A stretch of DNA of 64,000 bases, from positions 146,001-210,000 of the forward strand of contig JAOPHQ010005139.1 in assembly GCA_030340625.1 (NCBI GenBank), in the 5' to 3' direction. The stretch's first letter is position 1; the number at the start of each line of letters is the position of its first letter. Both the position numbers and the translations under genes were made by a program. Below are positions 1-40,683 of this stretch, one piece after another. The DNA comes from Merluccius polli. Lineage: Eukaryota > Chordata > Actinopteri > Gadiformes > Merlucciidae. The notes under the pieces are model-generated. The model had not been told where the DNA came from. It did no database searches and saw only the letters and a program-made list of their open reading frames with translations.

Positions 1-31
1 AACAACAGGCACGCCGCACACACTTGTTTAA

Positions 32-592
32 AGGAACACGCCACCCCCAGGTGAAATTGGGTCACTCCCCGCAGTCCCTAGAGTTGGATGAGTGAGCCAA
101 AGCGTTTTGTAGCCGACCCAGCCATTGTCCTAATGTAGAAACGCCGCGGTTAGCTTTAGCTTAGCGTAGTGGCTGTATTCCAGAGTGTCCAGCTAGCATA
201 TCGTTGCAAAAGTGAATCAAATAACTCAAGATTTGTTATAATTATTTCTCGTAACCTGTACACTCACATTGAGTACAAATATCAATGCAAATTTACACAA
301 AGGAATTTACTAGACCAATTTAGATTTGGAACTATTTTCGGGCATAGCACCGGCAAAGCACCGCTGCCAGGCGCAAGGACACCAGGCAGCACCTGAAAAC
401 CCTCAACTTCCGTCAATACACCGGCGTGACTACACAGTTCTCTGCTACTGGTGTCCTCGCGCCTGGCAGCGGTGCTTTGCCGTTTCTAGATTAGGACAAT
501 GGCTGGGTCGGCTACAAAACGCTTTGGCTCACTCATCCAACTCTAGGGACTGCGGGGAGTGACCCAATTTCACCTGGGGGTGGCGTGTTCCT
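32..592. mobile_element. Non-autonomous TTAA-flanked foldback transposon
   Basis: Inverted terminal repeats of about 112 nt (32-143 and 481-592) begin AGGAACACGCC and match with very few differences. TTAA lies immediately outside both ends (28-31 and 593-596), as expected for a TTAA target-site duplication (piggyBac-type behaviour). A second inner inverted segment (about 350-380 versus 450-485) makes the whole unit a foldback structure. No transposase ORF is present. The superfamily is inferred from the TTAA only. Confidence 0.75.
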
Positions 593-643
593 TTAAGTAG
601 TAGACATTACGTTTTGAGTGGATGGCGAGCGCGAGACGCGGAA

Positions 644-901
644 ATGGATGCCAATAATATTCTGAATGGAAAGTTTACTTTTAAAAAGTTTCCAAATGGT
701 TCCATTGACAAGACCAAAGTGATCTGTGTGTTTTGTCGTTGTGAACTGAGCTATCATCGCAGCACGTCCAGTCTGAAATACCACTTGATGGCTGGAAGCA
801 CACAGCTGATGCGAATTCTCCGCCCCCTCGTCAAAGCCAGGCGACAACTTGCACAAAGCAAGTCGATCCACTATTCCATGTTGATAAGAGCATTAATATG
901 A
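644..901 (+). pseudogene. BED zinc-finger fragment of a hAT-type transposase
   Basis: The frame from ATG 644 reads like the N-terminus of ZBED/hAT transposases: a KF-x-F-KK-F start, a CVFC metal pair, a polar spacer, then SSLKYHLM where the first zinc-binding His is expected. The second His expected a few residues later is missing, and the frame ends at 899-901 without any catalytic domain. The AT-rich stretch that follows (about 945-1010, repeated gatta/gcgatta motifs) also looks transposon-derived. It is a truncated, non-functional relic. Confidence 0.55.
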
Positions 902-1331
902 GGAAAAATAATGGGACAAAAAGAAATCAAGGGACATTTAGAATAGATAAAAATGTGCGATTATTTGCGATTAATTGCGAGTTAACTATGACATTAATGC
1001 AAATGCAGCACTAATATATATATATTCTTAATATATGTATGTCTATTACATATGGAGTAATGTAACGAAAGTAATTCCCCCCTGGGATTATTAAAGTATT
1101 TCTGATTCTGATTCCTCGTTGATGGGACATGTGAATGAACCGGTGCCCAGCTTGAAAGAGCTCCTGTGTGTCGCTGAATGTGTGCATTGCTGACTGAAAG
1201 ACATCTTCTGCCTCCATTTATCTGTTCACTACAGTGTGTTGGATTCATGTTAATGTGTATTTAAAGACATTTCAATTTGTGGAAAAAATTGCAGGGGGAA
1301 TATAAAAAAAATGTCTAATCAACCAAAACTT

Positions 1332-1399
1332 TCACGACCCCCCCTGCAGTACCTCCGCGGACCCCCTAGGGGTCGCGGACCCCCTGTTGAAGACCTCTG
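1332..1399 (-). mobile_element. hAT-like terminal remnant
   Basis: Read on the minus strand this begins CAGAGGTCTTCAACAGGG followed by alternating ggggtccgcg blocks, a typical hAT (Charlie-like) terminus in fish. It may be the far end of the element whose BED-finger fragment lies at 644-901. No matching opposite terminus or 8-bp duplication was found, so the assignment is tentative. Confidence 0.4.
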
Positions 1400-2790
1400 A
1401 TCTAAGGTATCAGTGACCAGTTCGAAAGCCTCATCCATTTCTTCACTTCACATGAAAACTGCAAAGTGAAGAAATGGATGGAAAGCAGATATTGCTGCAA
1501 CTGATGCAAAATAAACACCCTGGAAGAATTTGAAAACAACATGGAACAAAGGCCAAAACAATTTCCAAAACCTGGAGGGAATGGGATGGAAGCATATTGA
1601 GATGAGCATATGGAGGAAAAGACCCCTGGCCCAGAATAAGCAGCTTCTGCTGCTTATTCTGGGCATGCAATGGAATGGAATGCAATGGAACATAGAGGTC
1701 CCTATCTTACACCCTGCGCAGAGCGTTGACAAGCGCGACATGTGTCTTTGCTAGTGTCAGACCGGCGCAGTCATTGTTGTTGCACTTGCGCTCCTCTGTG
1801 TGTACATGGATGTGTTGGTCTGAAAATGAGGAGCATTCAGGCATATTGTTGGCGTATTGCTATCTTGAGGCAACTGAAAGCAATGCACAACTGACCAACA
1901 GAAACCTGGTCGAAAGTCAATGGCATGGTGTTTCACTGTTAGTTTAAGGGCACGTTAGTAATATGTGCCTATTGGCGGGTGCTCAATGCTGCAAACCAAT
2001 AATAAAAAAAAAAAGATTACAATGTGAAAGTGGATGGTCAAATTCTGCAGACATATGAATTCCTTACATTGTATGGTCAAGGAAGGGATCCGTATAAGGA
2101 AGAAACTGATGAACAGCAGTGCATGCTGGGCCAACAGAAAAAGGTTAAAAGAAGGGGTCCGTGAGTGGCTCCTTAGTTCTATGGCAAACCAACTCAGATT
2201 TTGTTGTTACTTCTTGCAAGTGATAATAAAGTCTTTTCATCTTCAGACCTCGACTCTCTCAAACCTCTCTTCTTCAGTTTAAGACTTAAGTGTTAGATGT
2301 GGTTTTCTCCACGACAGTGGCAAACCGAGTTTCTACTATTCGAGATCTGACACACAAAGACCTAAATTACTGCCCTAACATCCCTACCTTGATAATCCTA
2401 ACCCCCTTTTTTGTTTTGTTTTGAATTATAAGGTATTTTAATTTTGATTCTAAATGACTAGCAATAAAAGCTATGAAGTATTCACGAAGTTGTATGAAGT
2501 ATTGAAGGAAGTGTGTTTATTTCGAATTGCTGACACTGATTTACTTATGAAATGAAGAAATGAAAATTATTTGTGAAATTAACTCTTCAATGCTTGCCTT
2601 GAATATGCTTGTTGTTGACTCTTAAAAGGACTCTTAAGAAAAAAAGGGGAAGGTCTTTATGAACTCTTGACAAAAAGGAACTATTGAAACTTTGAAAGAC
2701 TGATTTTTAGGAAGTAGGAAAAATGGACACTTCCTTCTCTCAATCTTTTTCAATAAAACGACAAATCTTGACTTTGAAACAAGAGAATGA
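1400..2790. other. Gene-free stretch without recognisable content
   Basis: AT-rich sequence with a short hairpin near 1440-1480 (aagtgaagaaatggatg and its partial complement) and another around 1635-1665 (agcagaagctgctt type). Only short frames lacking recognisable domains occur. I see no supported gene here. Confidence 0.5.
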
Positions 2791-2791
2791 C

Positions 2792-4014
2792 AAGAGTTTA
2801 GATGCAAAAGCCTCTAAATCCGTTTGACCACTTTTCTTATAAATGACCATTTTTTATCAGGCTTCTATGTTCAAGTTCAGTCATTTTATTTTAATGAAAA
2901 TGATAAGGTTATTAGTTAATGAATAAAACATTTTTTTTTCAAAAATGTCACTTTAGTCTTTTTATGTGTTTTTACCAAATACATTTTTTTTTTGCGTCAA
3001 AAACAGCTAAATCCACCGGTACTTTTTTGGCAAAAACCTCTAAATCCACATATTTGGACAAGACATAGTCAAAAGTAGTAAAATCACTTATATATATTAT
3101 ATATTTATATTATTATTATATTATATGTAAATGATGGAATAACAATAAATTATATAAAAAAATAAAACATGAAAAAAAAAGTTAAAAGTGGTCAAGTAAG
3201 TTAATTTCTTATGTTTGGGCATCAGATTCAACTATAAAAAAGCTCATTACATTAATTAAAAAAGCTTATTACGTTCAAAAACATTTGGCATATAATCAAG
3301 TAGGCCTATGTATATAAGAGAAAAGACGTAAATCTGATTTTTTTTTTTAAAGATACCACAACGAACTGACAATACTACCCATGCTTGAAAGGAGAGTTGC
3401 AAACACACACCAAATGTGAGGTGCTGGCAACTGAGAGAGAAGATCAGTACAAGGAGAGAGCTGCCGCACACTCCGAGTTGAGAACAATGTCGGTAGTTTA
3501 TTACGGCGATAATGTTTCGGCCGTCTGGCCTTCCTCAGATCGCGCATCTCTATGCATCCGCATAGATCGCGCATCTATGCATCCGCATAGATCGCGCATC
3601 TATGCGATCTGAGGAAGGATATATCTATAATCTATAATAAAGATAAAGCATATAAATAAATAATAAAGAATAATATAATAAAGAGTCTATCTATATGATC
3701 TATAATCTATCTTAGAAGCGATCTAAGCCGGCTCCTCAGCGCGCCGCCATGTTGAAACTGGGTGAAGTCACATGATTCCGTGTTGCGTTGTGATTGGTTC
3801 TCGGAACGTAGCGGCTTTTGCTGCCAAAGGGAAGTGGCGTTTAGAGGTTTATGCCTACAAATCGAGATTTCAGACCAGAAAAAGAGTGGTATTTTGCGGG
3901 TTTTGACGCGAAATGATTTGATTACCATATGCTACGTGCGGAGAGCAGTCACTCTATATATTTATCTCATTTTTGACGGAGGTGGCGTTTAGAGGCTTTT
4001 GCATCTGAACTCTT
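2792..4014. mobile_element. Inverted-repeat DNA element of about 1.2 kb, no ORF
   Basis: An approximately 30-nt terminal inverted repeat links 2792-2821 (aagagttTagatgcaaaagc...) to 3985-4014 (its complement with two or three changes). Related fragments ending in ctctaaatcca recur internally (about 3000-3050), and gtggcgtttagagg recurs near 3833 and 3983. No transposase frame is visible. No convincing target duplication was found, so superfamily is unassigned. Confidence 0.5.
3532..3620. repeat. Short palindromic direct repeats (gatcgcgcatc)
   Basis: Units of about 25 nt containing atcgcgcatctatgcatccg repeat twice and are framed by ccttcctcagatcgc on the left and gcgatctgaggaagg on the right, forming an imperfect large palindrome. 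The preceding gtttcggccgtctggccttcc hairpin resembles a motif seen in dispersed fish retroelements, but I cannot name a family. Confidence 0.4.
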
Positions 4015-4029
4015 CGTATGTTGATTTAC

Positions 4030-4347
4030 TGACCAGATTCTATTCTACTGTCCAAATTACTAATTTCAGATCCTATTCTATTGTCCAAAATGAACTCAAT
4101 TCACATCCACATCCTGTTTTACTGTCCAAATGAACTCAATTCAGATCATATTCTACTGTCTAAATGAACTAATTTCAGAACCTATTCTACAGTACAAATG
4201 AACACATCCACATCCTATTCTACTGTCCAAATTACCTAATTTCAGATCCTATTCTACTGGCCAAATAAACTCAATTCAGATCCTATTCTACTGTCAAAAT
4301 GAACTCAATTCAGATCCTATTCTACTGTCCAAATGAACTCAATTCAG
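4030..4347. repeat. Minisatellite, about 34-bp unit
   Basis: Direct repeats of a unit containing tcctattctactgtccaaat followed by gaactcaattcaga, degenerate at its left edge and more regular to the right. Intergenic. Confidence 0.85.
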
Positions 4348-4415
4348 AGGACTGGACTCTCATTTTCTGTCACTTCTAATTACAGCAAATTAAAATTGAA
4401 TTCATGAAAGCATTT

Positions 4416-4452
4416 CATATATACAGTATATACAGTATATACAGTATATACA

Positions 4453-4530
<78 letters not shown>

Positions 4531-4551
4531 TGTATATATATATATATATAT
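4416..4551. repeat. (TA)n microsatellite with atacagtat starter
   Basis: Four atatacagt steps run into a long (TA)n tract interrupted by a single actgtat. Any frame across it is an artefact of the repeat. Confidence 0.95.
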
Positions 4552-4766
4552 AGTTGAAAGTCACTTACTTTGATGAACTTGAGGACCTTGTCAAGTGCAG
4601 CTGAGGTCAGTTTGATGCTAAACTGGTCGGAACAATACTGGTAAGTGCAACCAAATGTGAAGCAGAAGTGAAAGTTAATATTGCATTTAAAGCAGTTCAG
4701 TGAATATTCTGCAGTAGAAGAACATTCACTACACATGCCTTCGTAACCTTATCTCTCTATTAATAT

Positions 4767-4999
4767 GGTAGAACAACATTCAATGTTAAAGTGTATTAAT
4801 ATGGTAGTAGAACATTCAATATTAAAGTGTATTAATATAGTTGAAGAACATTCAATATTGAAGTGTATTAATATGGTTGTAGAACATTCAATATTAAAGT
4901 GTATTAATATGGTAGACGAACATTAAATATTAAAGTGTATTAATATGGTTGAAGAACATTCAATATTAAAGTGTATTAATATGGTAGAAGTTCAATATA
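4767..4999. repeat. Minisatellite, about 36-bp AT-rich unit
   Basis: About six copies of a unit built on gaacattcaatattaaag plus tgtattaatatggt. Units vary by single substitutions. Confidence 0.85.
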
Positions 5000-5207
5000 G
5001 CATTCAATATTAATTAAGCAGTATCACATGAGACAGGTGCTGTTATACTGCGGTGTACCGAGTGCAGACGTTCTGATGTCACAGCTGTGCTGATATTCAG
5101 ATATAACAGCACAACTTTGAGCGTGACATTGCTTTTATACAACAGTTCTATAAGCGCCATTATTAGTTGACAGTAATAAGCGACAACAGATTATGATTTG
5201 TTTATAT

Positions 5208-5579
5208 TGTAACGCTGGGTATAAGTTCCTGTTTTATGTGTTGTTGCTACGCAGAGTTTGATTGAGGGAGGTGTCCACCGTAGTGGGTAATTGGCTGAGA
5301 AGTTGTTCCGGGGGACAACTTTTTGTAAGTTGCTGCATTACATGCCAGAATGACTGAGACCTGAGGGGGGAAGAGACAGGACAGAGTTAATGGAGAAAAT
5401 TTTGGTTAAAAGAGCCAGCAGGTTAGCCACCCTGTTCAATTGTTTTACCGGGGATACCTCAACCTCGGGTTAGCTGTTGCTGTGGCAAGAAAATAAATCT
5501 GGGCCATTGAGCTATCAAACAGTAACATTGTCTCTTCGCCGTTCTTCCTCCATCCACCTAGCTACCCCGCCATGTTACA
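5208..5579 (+). repeat. 5' LTR of the gypsy element
   Basis: The repeat begins TGTAAC and ends GTTACA, the short inverted termini typical of LTRs. An AATAAA (about 5491-5496) sits upstream of a T-rich segment in the 3' third, consistent with the R region. The primer-binding site follows after one base. The assignment rests on these boundaries since no partner LTR remains. Confidence 0.7.
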
Positions 5580-5580
5580 T

Positions 5581-5598
5581 TGGTGTTAGAAGTGGGAT
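5581..5598 (+). other. Primer-binding site, tRNA-Leu type
   Basis: TGGTGTTAGAAGTGGGAT lies one base after the LTR end. It is complementary, with one change, to the 3' end of eukaryotic tRNA-Leu as I recall it (ending TGACACCA). This fixes the element's orientation as +. Confidence 0.65.
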
Positions 5599-5631
5599 TA
5601 AGCCCGAGTCTCCGGTAGCTAGACGGCAACT

Positions 5632-6430
5632 ATGGACACGAGTGGACTACTGACGCCACCTCCATTGGAAAGAACGAAAGCCAGTGAGGTGCATTCAAGT
5701 CAAGCTCTGAAAAATACTGAGGTGCATTCAAGTCAGGAAGACATCCTTTGGAGCGAGGTAGGAGAGGAGTCATTTGTTTACCAAGAACTTGAAGTTCAGC
5801 CTGTGTGTGCACACCTGGAACAGAGAGGGGAATGTTTAGGCAGTGGCTGAAGGCGAGCTATGCTGAGATAGCTGAACAGCACAGCAACTCTGTTAATCAG
5901 CAACCCATGCTACAGGATGTTGACAATGTTTTCCATCCGGGTCAAAATACCCCTGCTCCATTCTGGGTTGACCGAGCTAGCTGGTATGCTAAATGTGCTA
6001 AGGTACCACAGCCTGTTTTTGATCCATGGTTCTGCCTGGTTCTCCCCGCTTGATTTAAGGAGTGGGTACTGGCAGGTGCCACTGTTGCTGGAGGCCCGCC
6101 CTAAGACAGCCTTCACAACTGGTTCTGGACTGTGGCAATTCAGTCATGCCTTTCTTCCTATGCAAGAATGTGCAATTTGACAGCAGCAAGCGTTTGATGC
6201 ACTAAAATCATCCCTGTGTCAGTCCCCAGTTTTGACAACCCCAGATCCGGATGGGCAATATGTGTTGGACACAGACATGAGCAATGATGGCCTAGGGGCG
6301 GTCCTGGTCCAGATCACAACCAAGGGTGAGCAGGTGATTGCTTACTACAGCAGGACATTCTCAAACCCGGGGCGCAACTATTGTGTCACCCGGAGAGAAC
6401 TATTGGCTGTGGTAGAGAGAAACACAGCTG
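5632..6430 (+). pseudogene. gag-pol relic of a Ty3/gypsy element
   Basis: A leader frame from ATG 5632 has duplicated EVHSSQ motifs and no recognised domain. From about 6045 another frame gives FSPLDLRSGYWQVP and KTAFTTGSGLWQF, hallmark strands of gypsy reverse transcriptase, ending at a stop at 6178-6180 before the catalytic xxDD box. From about 6183 a third frame gives the N-terminal half of RNase H (QAFDALK, then LDTDMSNDGLGAVL, VIAYYSRTFS and RRELLAVV). The frames are not continuous, so this is a pseudogene. Confidence 0.8.
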
Positions 6431-6432
6431 TG

Positions 6433-6834
6433 TTTATACTGTCTAGGATCTGGTTCAGGATCAGCTGTGTTTATACTGTCTAGCATCTGGTTCAGGATCA
6501 GCTGTTTAATACTGTCTAGGATCTGGTTCGGGATCAGCTGTGTTTATACTGTCTAGGATCTGTTTTCAGGATCAGTTGTGTTTATACTGTCTAGGATCTG
6601 GTTCAGGATCAGCTGTGTTTATACTGTCTAGGATCTGTTTTCAGGATCAGCTGTGCTTATACTGTCTAGGATCTGTTTTCAGGATCAGCTGTGTTTCTAC
6701 TGTCTAGGATCTGTTTTCAGGATCAGCTGTGTTTCTACTGTCTAGGATCTGGTTCAGGATCAGCTGTGTTTCTACTGTCTAGGATCTGGTTCAGGATCAG
6801 CTGTGTTTATACTGTCTAGGATCTGGTTCAGGAT
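6433..6834. repeat. Minisatellite, about 37-bp unit
   Basis: Roughly ten copies of a unit containing gtttatactgtctaggatct followed by ggttcaggatcagctgt. It starts exactly where the gypsy RNase H frame stops and ends at the next inverted-repeat element. Confidence 0.9.
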
Positions 6835-6837
6835 CAG

Positions 6838-7735
6838 GGCCCAGATTCCCGATAACGATGGATCCACGCTCGTACGATCCTTCTTACGAATCATCTTTCG
6901 AATGATCGTTATTTTTTTCTGTGCGTTTCCCGAAACTCCTCTTAACATGAACGCGCGTGCACAGATCTAACGATCGATCGTAGCCTTGTAACTGTCTACT
7001 GACACGGTGCTGAAATACATATTATACCATGGTCTGGGTGAATACTCGATTCTGATTGGCTGGAGGGTGTAGGTTAAGTAAGGGATAATGCCCGACGAGG
7101 TGTCCATTAACACAAATTAATGGACGACGTGGAGGTGTGAACCGTCCGACGCGAAGCGGAGGTGTCCATTCATTTCTGTTAATGGACACCTGGACGGGCA
7201 TTATCCCGCTTATACCATGGTCACTCACGAAAGAAAGAAATATTTAATCAATTAATAATACTTTAATGTGTTTTAGAGTTAAAATTGTGAGTTTTTTTTT
7301 ATTTTTACAAGTTGAGCGGACTATTTAATATCTCCCGTATGCATGCGTTGCCAAGCAACGTGGCCATAGCGTCTTCATAGCGTCAACGTCTTTCCTAGGT
7401 GTAAATAAACACTTTTTAACCTACACCCTCCAACCAATCAGAAACGAGTATTCACCCAGACCATGGTATAACATAGACTAAGCTATATAGCCTATCGTAA
7501 CTTTAGCCTCAGTGGAGTCACCAGCCGGACATTCAGTGGTATTGGATGTTTTGTGCAATGTTAACGACGCTCATAGCGCGCTACCAGGACAGCTGGAGCT
7601 CTCGTTAGCTACGAGCGTCTTAACGACGGTCGTTAGGCAACAATGCTTTCGGGAAACGGTGTGAAAACTGTCTGATGGTCGTACGACAAACTTAACAAAC
7701 CACTTAGGCTAACGATGCTTTCGGGAAACGGGGCC
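6838..7735. mobile_element. GGCCC-ended inverted-repeat element hosting a nested element
   Basis: Left end GGCCCAGATTCCCGATAACG and right end, read inverted, GGCCCCGTTTCCCGAAAGC form imperfect terminal inverted repeats. CAG directly outside both ends (6835-6837 and 7736-7738) may be a 3-bp target duplication. A second inverted-repeat element is nested at 7022-7471. No transposase remains and the superfamily is not assigned. Confidence 0.6.
7022..7471. mobile_element. Nested MITE with 55-nt terminal inverted repeats
   Basis: 7022-7076 and 7417-7471 are inverted repeats beginning ttataccatggtctgggtg, with only two mismatches over 55 nt. Inside is another inverted pair (7082-7094 and 7195-7207, gggataatgcccg), giving a hairpin within a hairpin. 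No coding capacity. It interrupts the 6838-7735 element and so is younger. Confidence 0.75.
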
Positions 7736-7896
7736 CAGGGCCGGGTGTTTGTAACACAATAGAATTAGTAAATATATCACCACAGTTTAAAGATAAATTC
7801 TCCTGTTTTTAAAATCACTGTATTCTGCTGCATTCTACTGTATTCTACTGGTGAGGAGGATTCAATCGTGTTTTGGTTGGGTCTCATGGTCCTCAT

Positions 7897-8416
7897 TAGC
7901 CTGGCAAGCCAGACCCACATCAGAAAGATGTAGGGTCTGGCACTGCTCCATTGGCAGTGTGGGCGGGATAAACAGTTGTCTTTCAAGTTCCCTCTGCACG
8001 CAATAGGATAGCACTACAACCAATCAGAGCAACGAAGAAGGTGACGTAGTCAGAGCGACGACTCTGACTACGTAATTAATCAAAACTCCGAATACATATT
8101 TCTTTTCGAGGAAAGACTTCAGTGCCGTTCTTTGTTCTTTTCTCAAATAAAATGTTAACTTCAAGTCTTGAAGAGTCGCGGCCAAAGCCGAGTCGAAAGA
8201 CAGCCGTTCGCCAGCAGCAGCAGCCATTGTTTACCTCTAACATGGAACCGTCGCAACTCTGTCGTCATGGTAGCCCGGCTTCCGACTCCACCCCTCACGC
8301 TGTGATTGGTCTGACAGATTTTCTGTTTCCAGCACCGAAAAACGACGACGAAGTGCTAGACTCCCTGGCTGCAAATTAAATTTGCTGCCGCTAGGGGCGT
8401 CTAGATTTCTAGGCTA
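7897..8416. mobile_element. TAGCC-ended MITE with 9-bp target duplication
   Basis: The element starts TAGCCTGGCAAGCCAGACCC and ends GATTTCTAGGCTA. GGTCCTCAT is duplicated exactly on both sides (7888-7896 and 8417-8425). An 8-9 bp duplication suits hAT or Mutator-like elements. There is no transposase frame. The segment tcttcagtgccgttcttt type (about 8117-8140) recurs at 23.9 kb in zfr intron 17. Confidence 0.75.
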
Positions 8417-8658
8417 GGTCCTCATGCATTCGGAAAAATAAAAACACAATTGAATCAAAACAAAGTAAGGGCAACACTGTTTTTTTTTTACTGGTTTCAA
8501 TGTCCCCTCCACTGTGTTCTCCTGTATTATTGGTCTCTACTGGTTGCAGCGTCACTGTATCCTAATGCATTATTCTGCTGTACAGGTGTTCAGCATCTGG
8601 TCCAAGGTGTTCATCTCACTCCTCCTGGCTCTACAGGAGTGATATCATATATTGACAT

Positions 8659-8659
8659 A

Positions 8660-8736
<77 letters not shown>
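8659..8736. repeat. (TA)n microsatellite
   Basis: Uninterrupted (TA)n of about 78 nt between the repeat flank and the zfr promoter region. Confidence 0.97.
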
Positions 8737-8742
<6 letters not shown>

Positions 8743-8754
8743 TTATAGGTCAGG

Positions 8755-8941
8755 ATTTGGGGAGGGGTGAACGTCCGAAGAGAGGGGCGTGCGTCACTGA
8801 AAAAGACTACAATAACCATGCGCCAATGCGGCCGGCGCATGCGCAACACGCCACACATCCGTGTGCGACGACGATAACATAAAAAAGCTGCGGCTCGAAG
8901 AGAGAGAGAGACGGACGCCCTCCGAGGAAAAAAGGACGCAA
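8755..8941 (+). promoter_or_regulatory. Likely zfr promoter and 5' UTR
   Basis: CpG-rich sequence directly upstream of the first coding exon. It contains gccggcgcatgcgcaac (about 8831-8847), a strong NRF1-type GCGCATGCGC palindrome typical of TATA-less housekeeping promoters. The transcription start cannot be fixed by eye. The frame upstream of ATG 8942 stays open to about 8861 but has no ATG, so no N-terminal extension is proposed. Confidence 0.55.
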
Positions 8942-28180
<19,239 letters not shown>

Positions 28181-28911
28181 ACCTCCCGCTGCATATTTAA
28201 GCTAGTTTCTGAACGCGTGTTGGATGTCGTCAGCCCCTGCACTGTGAAGTGGCTTCTGTCGTGTTCTGCTTCTTGTTCTAGAGACCATTCTCATCAGTTT
28301 TTATCCTTTCATTTATTTTTTTTATTGACGTTTTTGTGACCACAGCCTCCTAAGATCCGTTTTGAGTTCTGATTTAAACTTTTGGAGGACGGCTGTTTGA
28401 AAGCGGGGTGTGACCAGGTGGTGAAACACGTGTTTGTTTTCCCCTCCCAGCGGTTCTTATGAGTATTATTTCTCATGTGTTTGGTGAGCTTATAAAACTA
28501 CAACTAGAGGTTCCAGCTTGTTCTCTTGTTTTTGCTGCATACTGAAGAAAGCATCGATTCCTGATGTGTTTAGTGAGTCTAACACATGATGTAATATTCC
28601 TATAATCTAGTCCTAGATTGAAAGGCTTTGGTTTATGGGAAGCATGGCTCCTGTTCAATGTGTTAGTTTTAATATAGAAGTCTCCTCACTTGTTTTATTT
28701 TAATGCCCTGTAGTTTATTTGAATATCCTTAAGTTAAAAAAAATAATTACAATAGAAGAAATATGATGTTGTAATTGTGGTTTGATGTCTGTTCCTCTGG
28801 GGTGTCTACTCTGCAAGAGCAGAATTAAACATTTCCAGAATTGAAATGTACTTTCTCTGAGAAACGCGCACACACTTTAAACTTATATTAAAGCAAAAGA
28901 AGAAAAATAAA
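28181..28911 (+). other. zfr 3' UTR with poly(A) signals
   Basis: AT-rich sequence after the zfr stop. An ATTAAA hexamer at 28824-28829 and an AATAAA at 28906-28911 are candidate poly(A) signals. Either would put the zfr 3' end 500-600 bp before the mtmr12 start codon. Confidence 0.5.
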
Positions 28912-28929
28912 CCAAAGAAAAAAAAAAAG

Positions 28930-29150
28930 TGCTTAAATAGACCAATACAGTATGACAAACGGAAGGAGGTAGGGATGTATAGGTAGACGTATACACACGT
29001 ATAGGTGTATATATACATATAGCTAGTCTATAGAAAATATGAAAGTATATATAGATATATTTCTATCTATATGAATATATAACCTATCTATAGAGATGGA
29101 CAGATATAGATTAGATATATAAAACGTAGCTATATCGATATAGACCGAAA
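28930..29150. repeat. AT-rich tatctatata spacer between zfr and mtmr12
   Basis: Degenerate tatagata/tatctata words with no frame or motif of note. This is the whole intergenic spacer between the two genes. Confidence 0.6.
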
Positions 29151-29164
29151 CAGCGCGCTTTTCA

Positions 29165-29422
29165 AGTCAACGCACTATTGTGTCCAATTGGCTAAGGATA
29201 AACAAACGCGTCGGCCAATCCGAGCGCAGGGAGCGCAACGGGGGGGCGTGGCCAGCCAATGGCAGCGCTGGGAGCTCCGCCAGGGGGGCGTGGCCACGGT
29301 AGTTCCGTCCGGTTGTCAGAAACGCTCTCCACACTTTCGACTTTCTCTCTCGTTATTATCATCATCTGAATATTATTGTTTTATTATCATCATTATTAGT
29401 ATTCGTCTCCGTCGGAACCAAC
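29165..29422 (+). promoter_or_regulatory. mtmr12 promoter and 5' UTR
   Basis: A sharp switch to GC-rich sequence. CCAAT-type boxes occur at about 29186 (ccaattgg), 29216 (ccaatccg) and 29257 (ccaatggc), and two ggggcgtgg GC/KLF boxes at about 29245 and 29286. No TATA box stands at a fitting distance, consistent with a housekeeping CpG promoter. Confidence 0.6.

Positions 29423-40683
<11,261 letters not shown>

Larger units (their letters stand above)
5208..6430 (+). mobile_element. Broken Ty3/gypsy LTR retrotransposon
   Basis: The order LTR, primer-binding site, gag-like leader, reverse transcriptase fragment and RNase H fragment matches a Ty3/gypsy element on the + strand. The element is badly deleted: RT retains only its central strand block, protease and integrase are missing, and the sequence stops abruptly at about 6430, where a minisatellite begins. 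No 3' LTR is visible. It cannot be autonomous. Confidence 0.8.

Noticed and set aside
5632..6430. Functional retroelement polyprotein
   Set aside because: Frames are discontinuous, the RT catalytic box, protease and integrase are missing and no 3' LTR is present.
8861..8941. In-frame N-terminal extension of zfr upstream of ATG 8942
   Set aside because: The frame is open but contains no ATG (it would start at GTG), and the vertebrate protein starts MIPICPVV.
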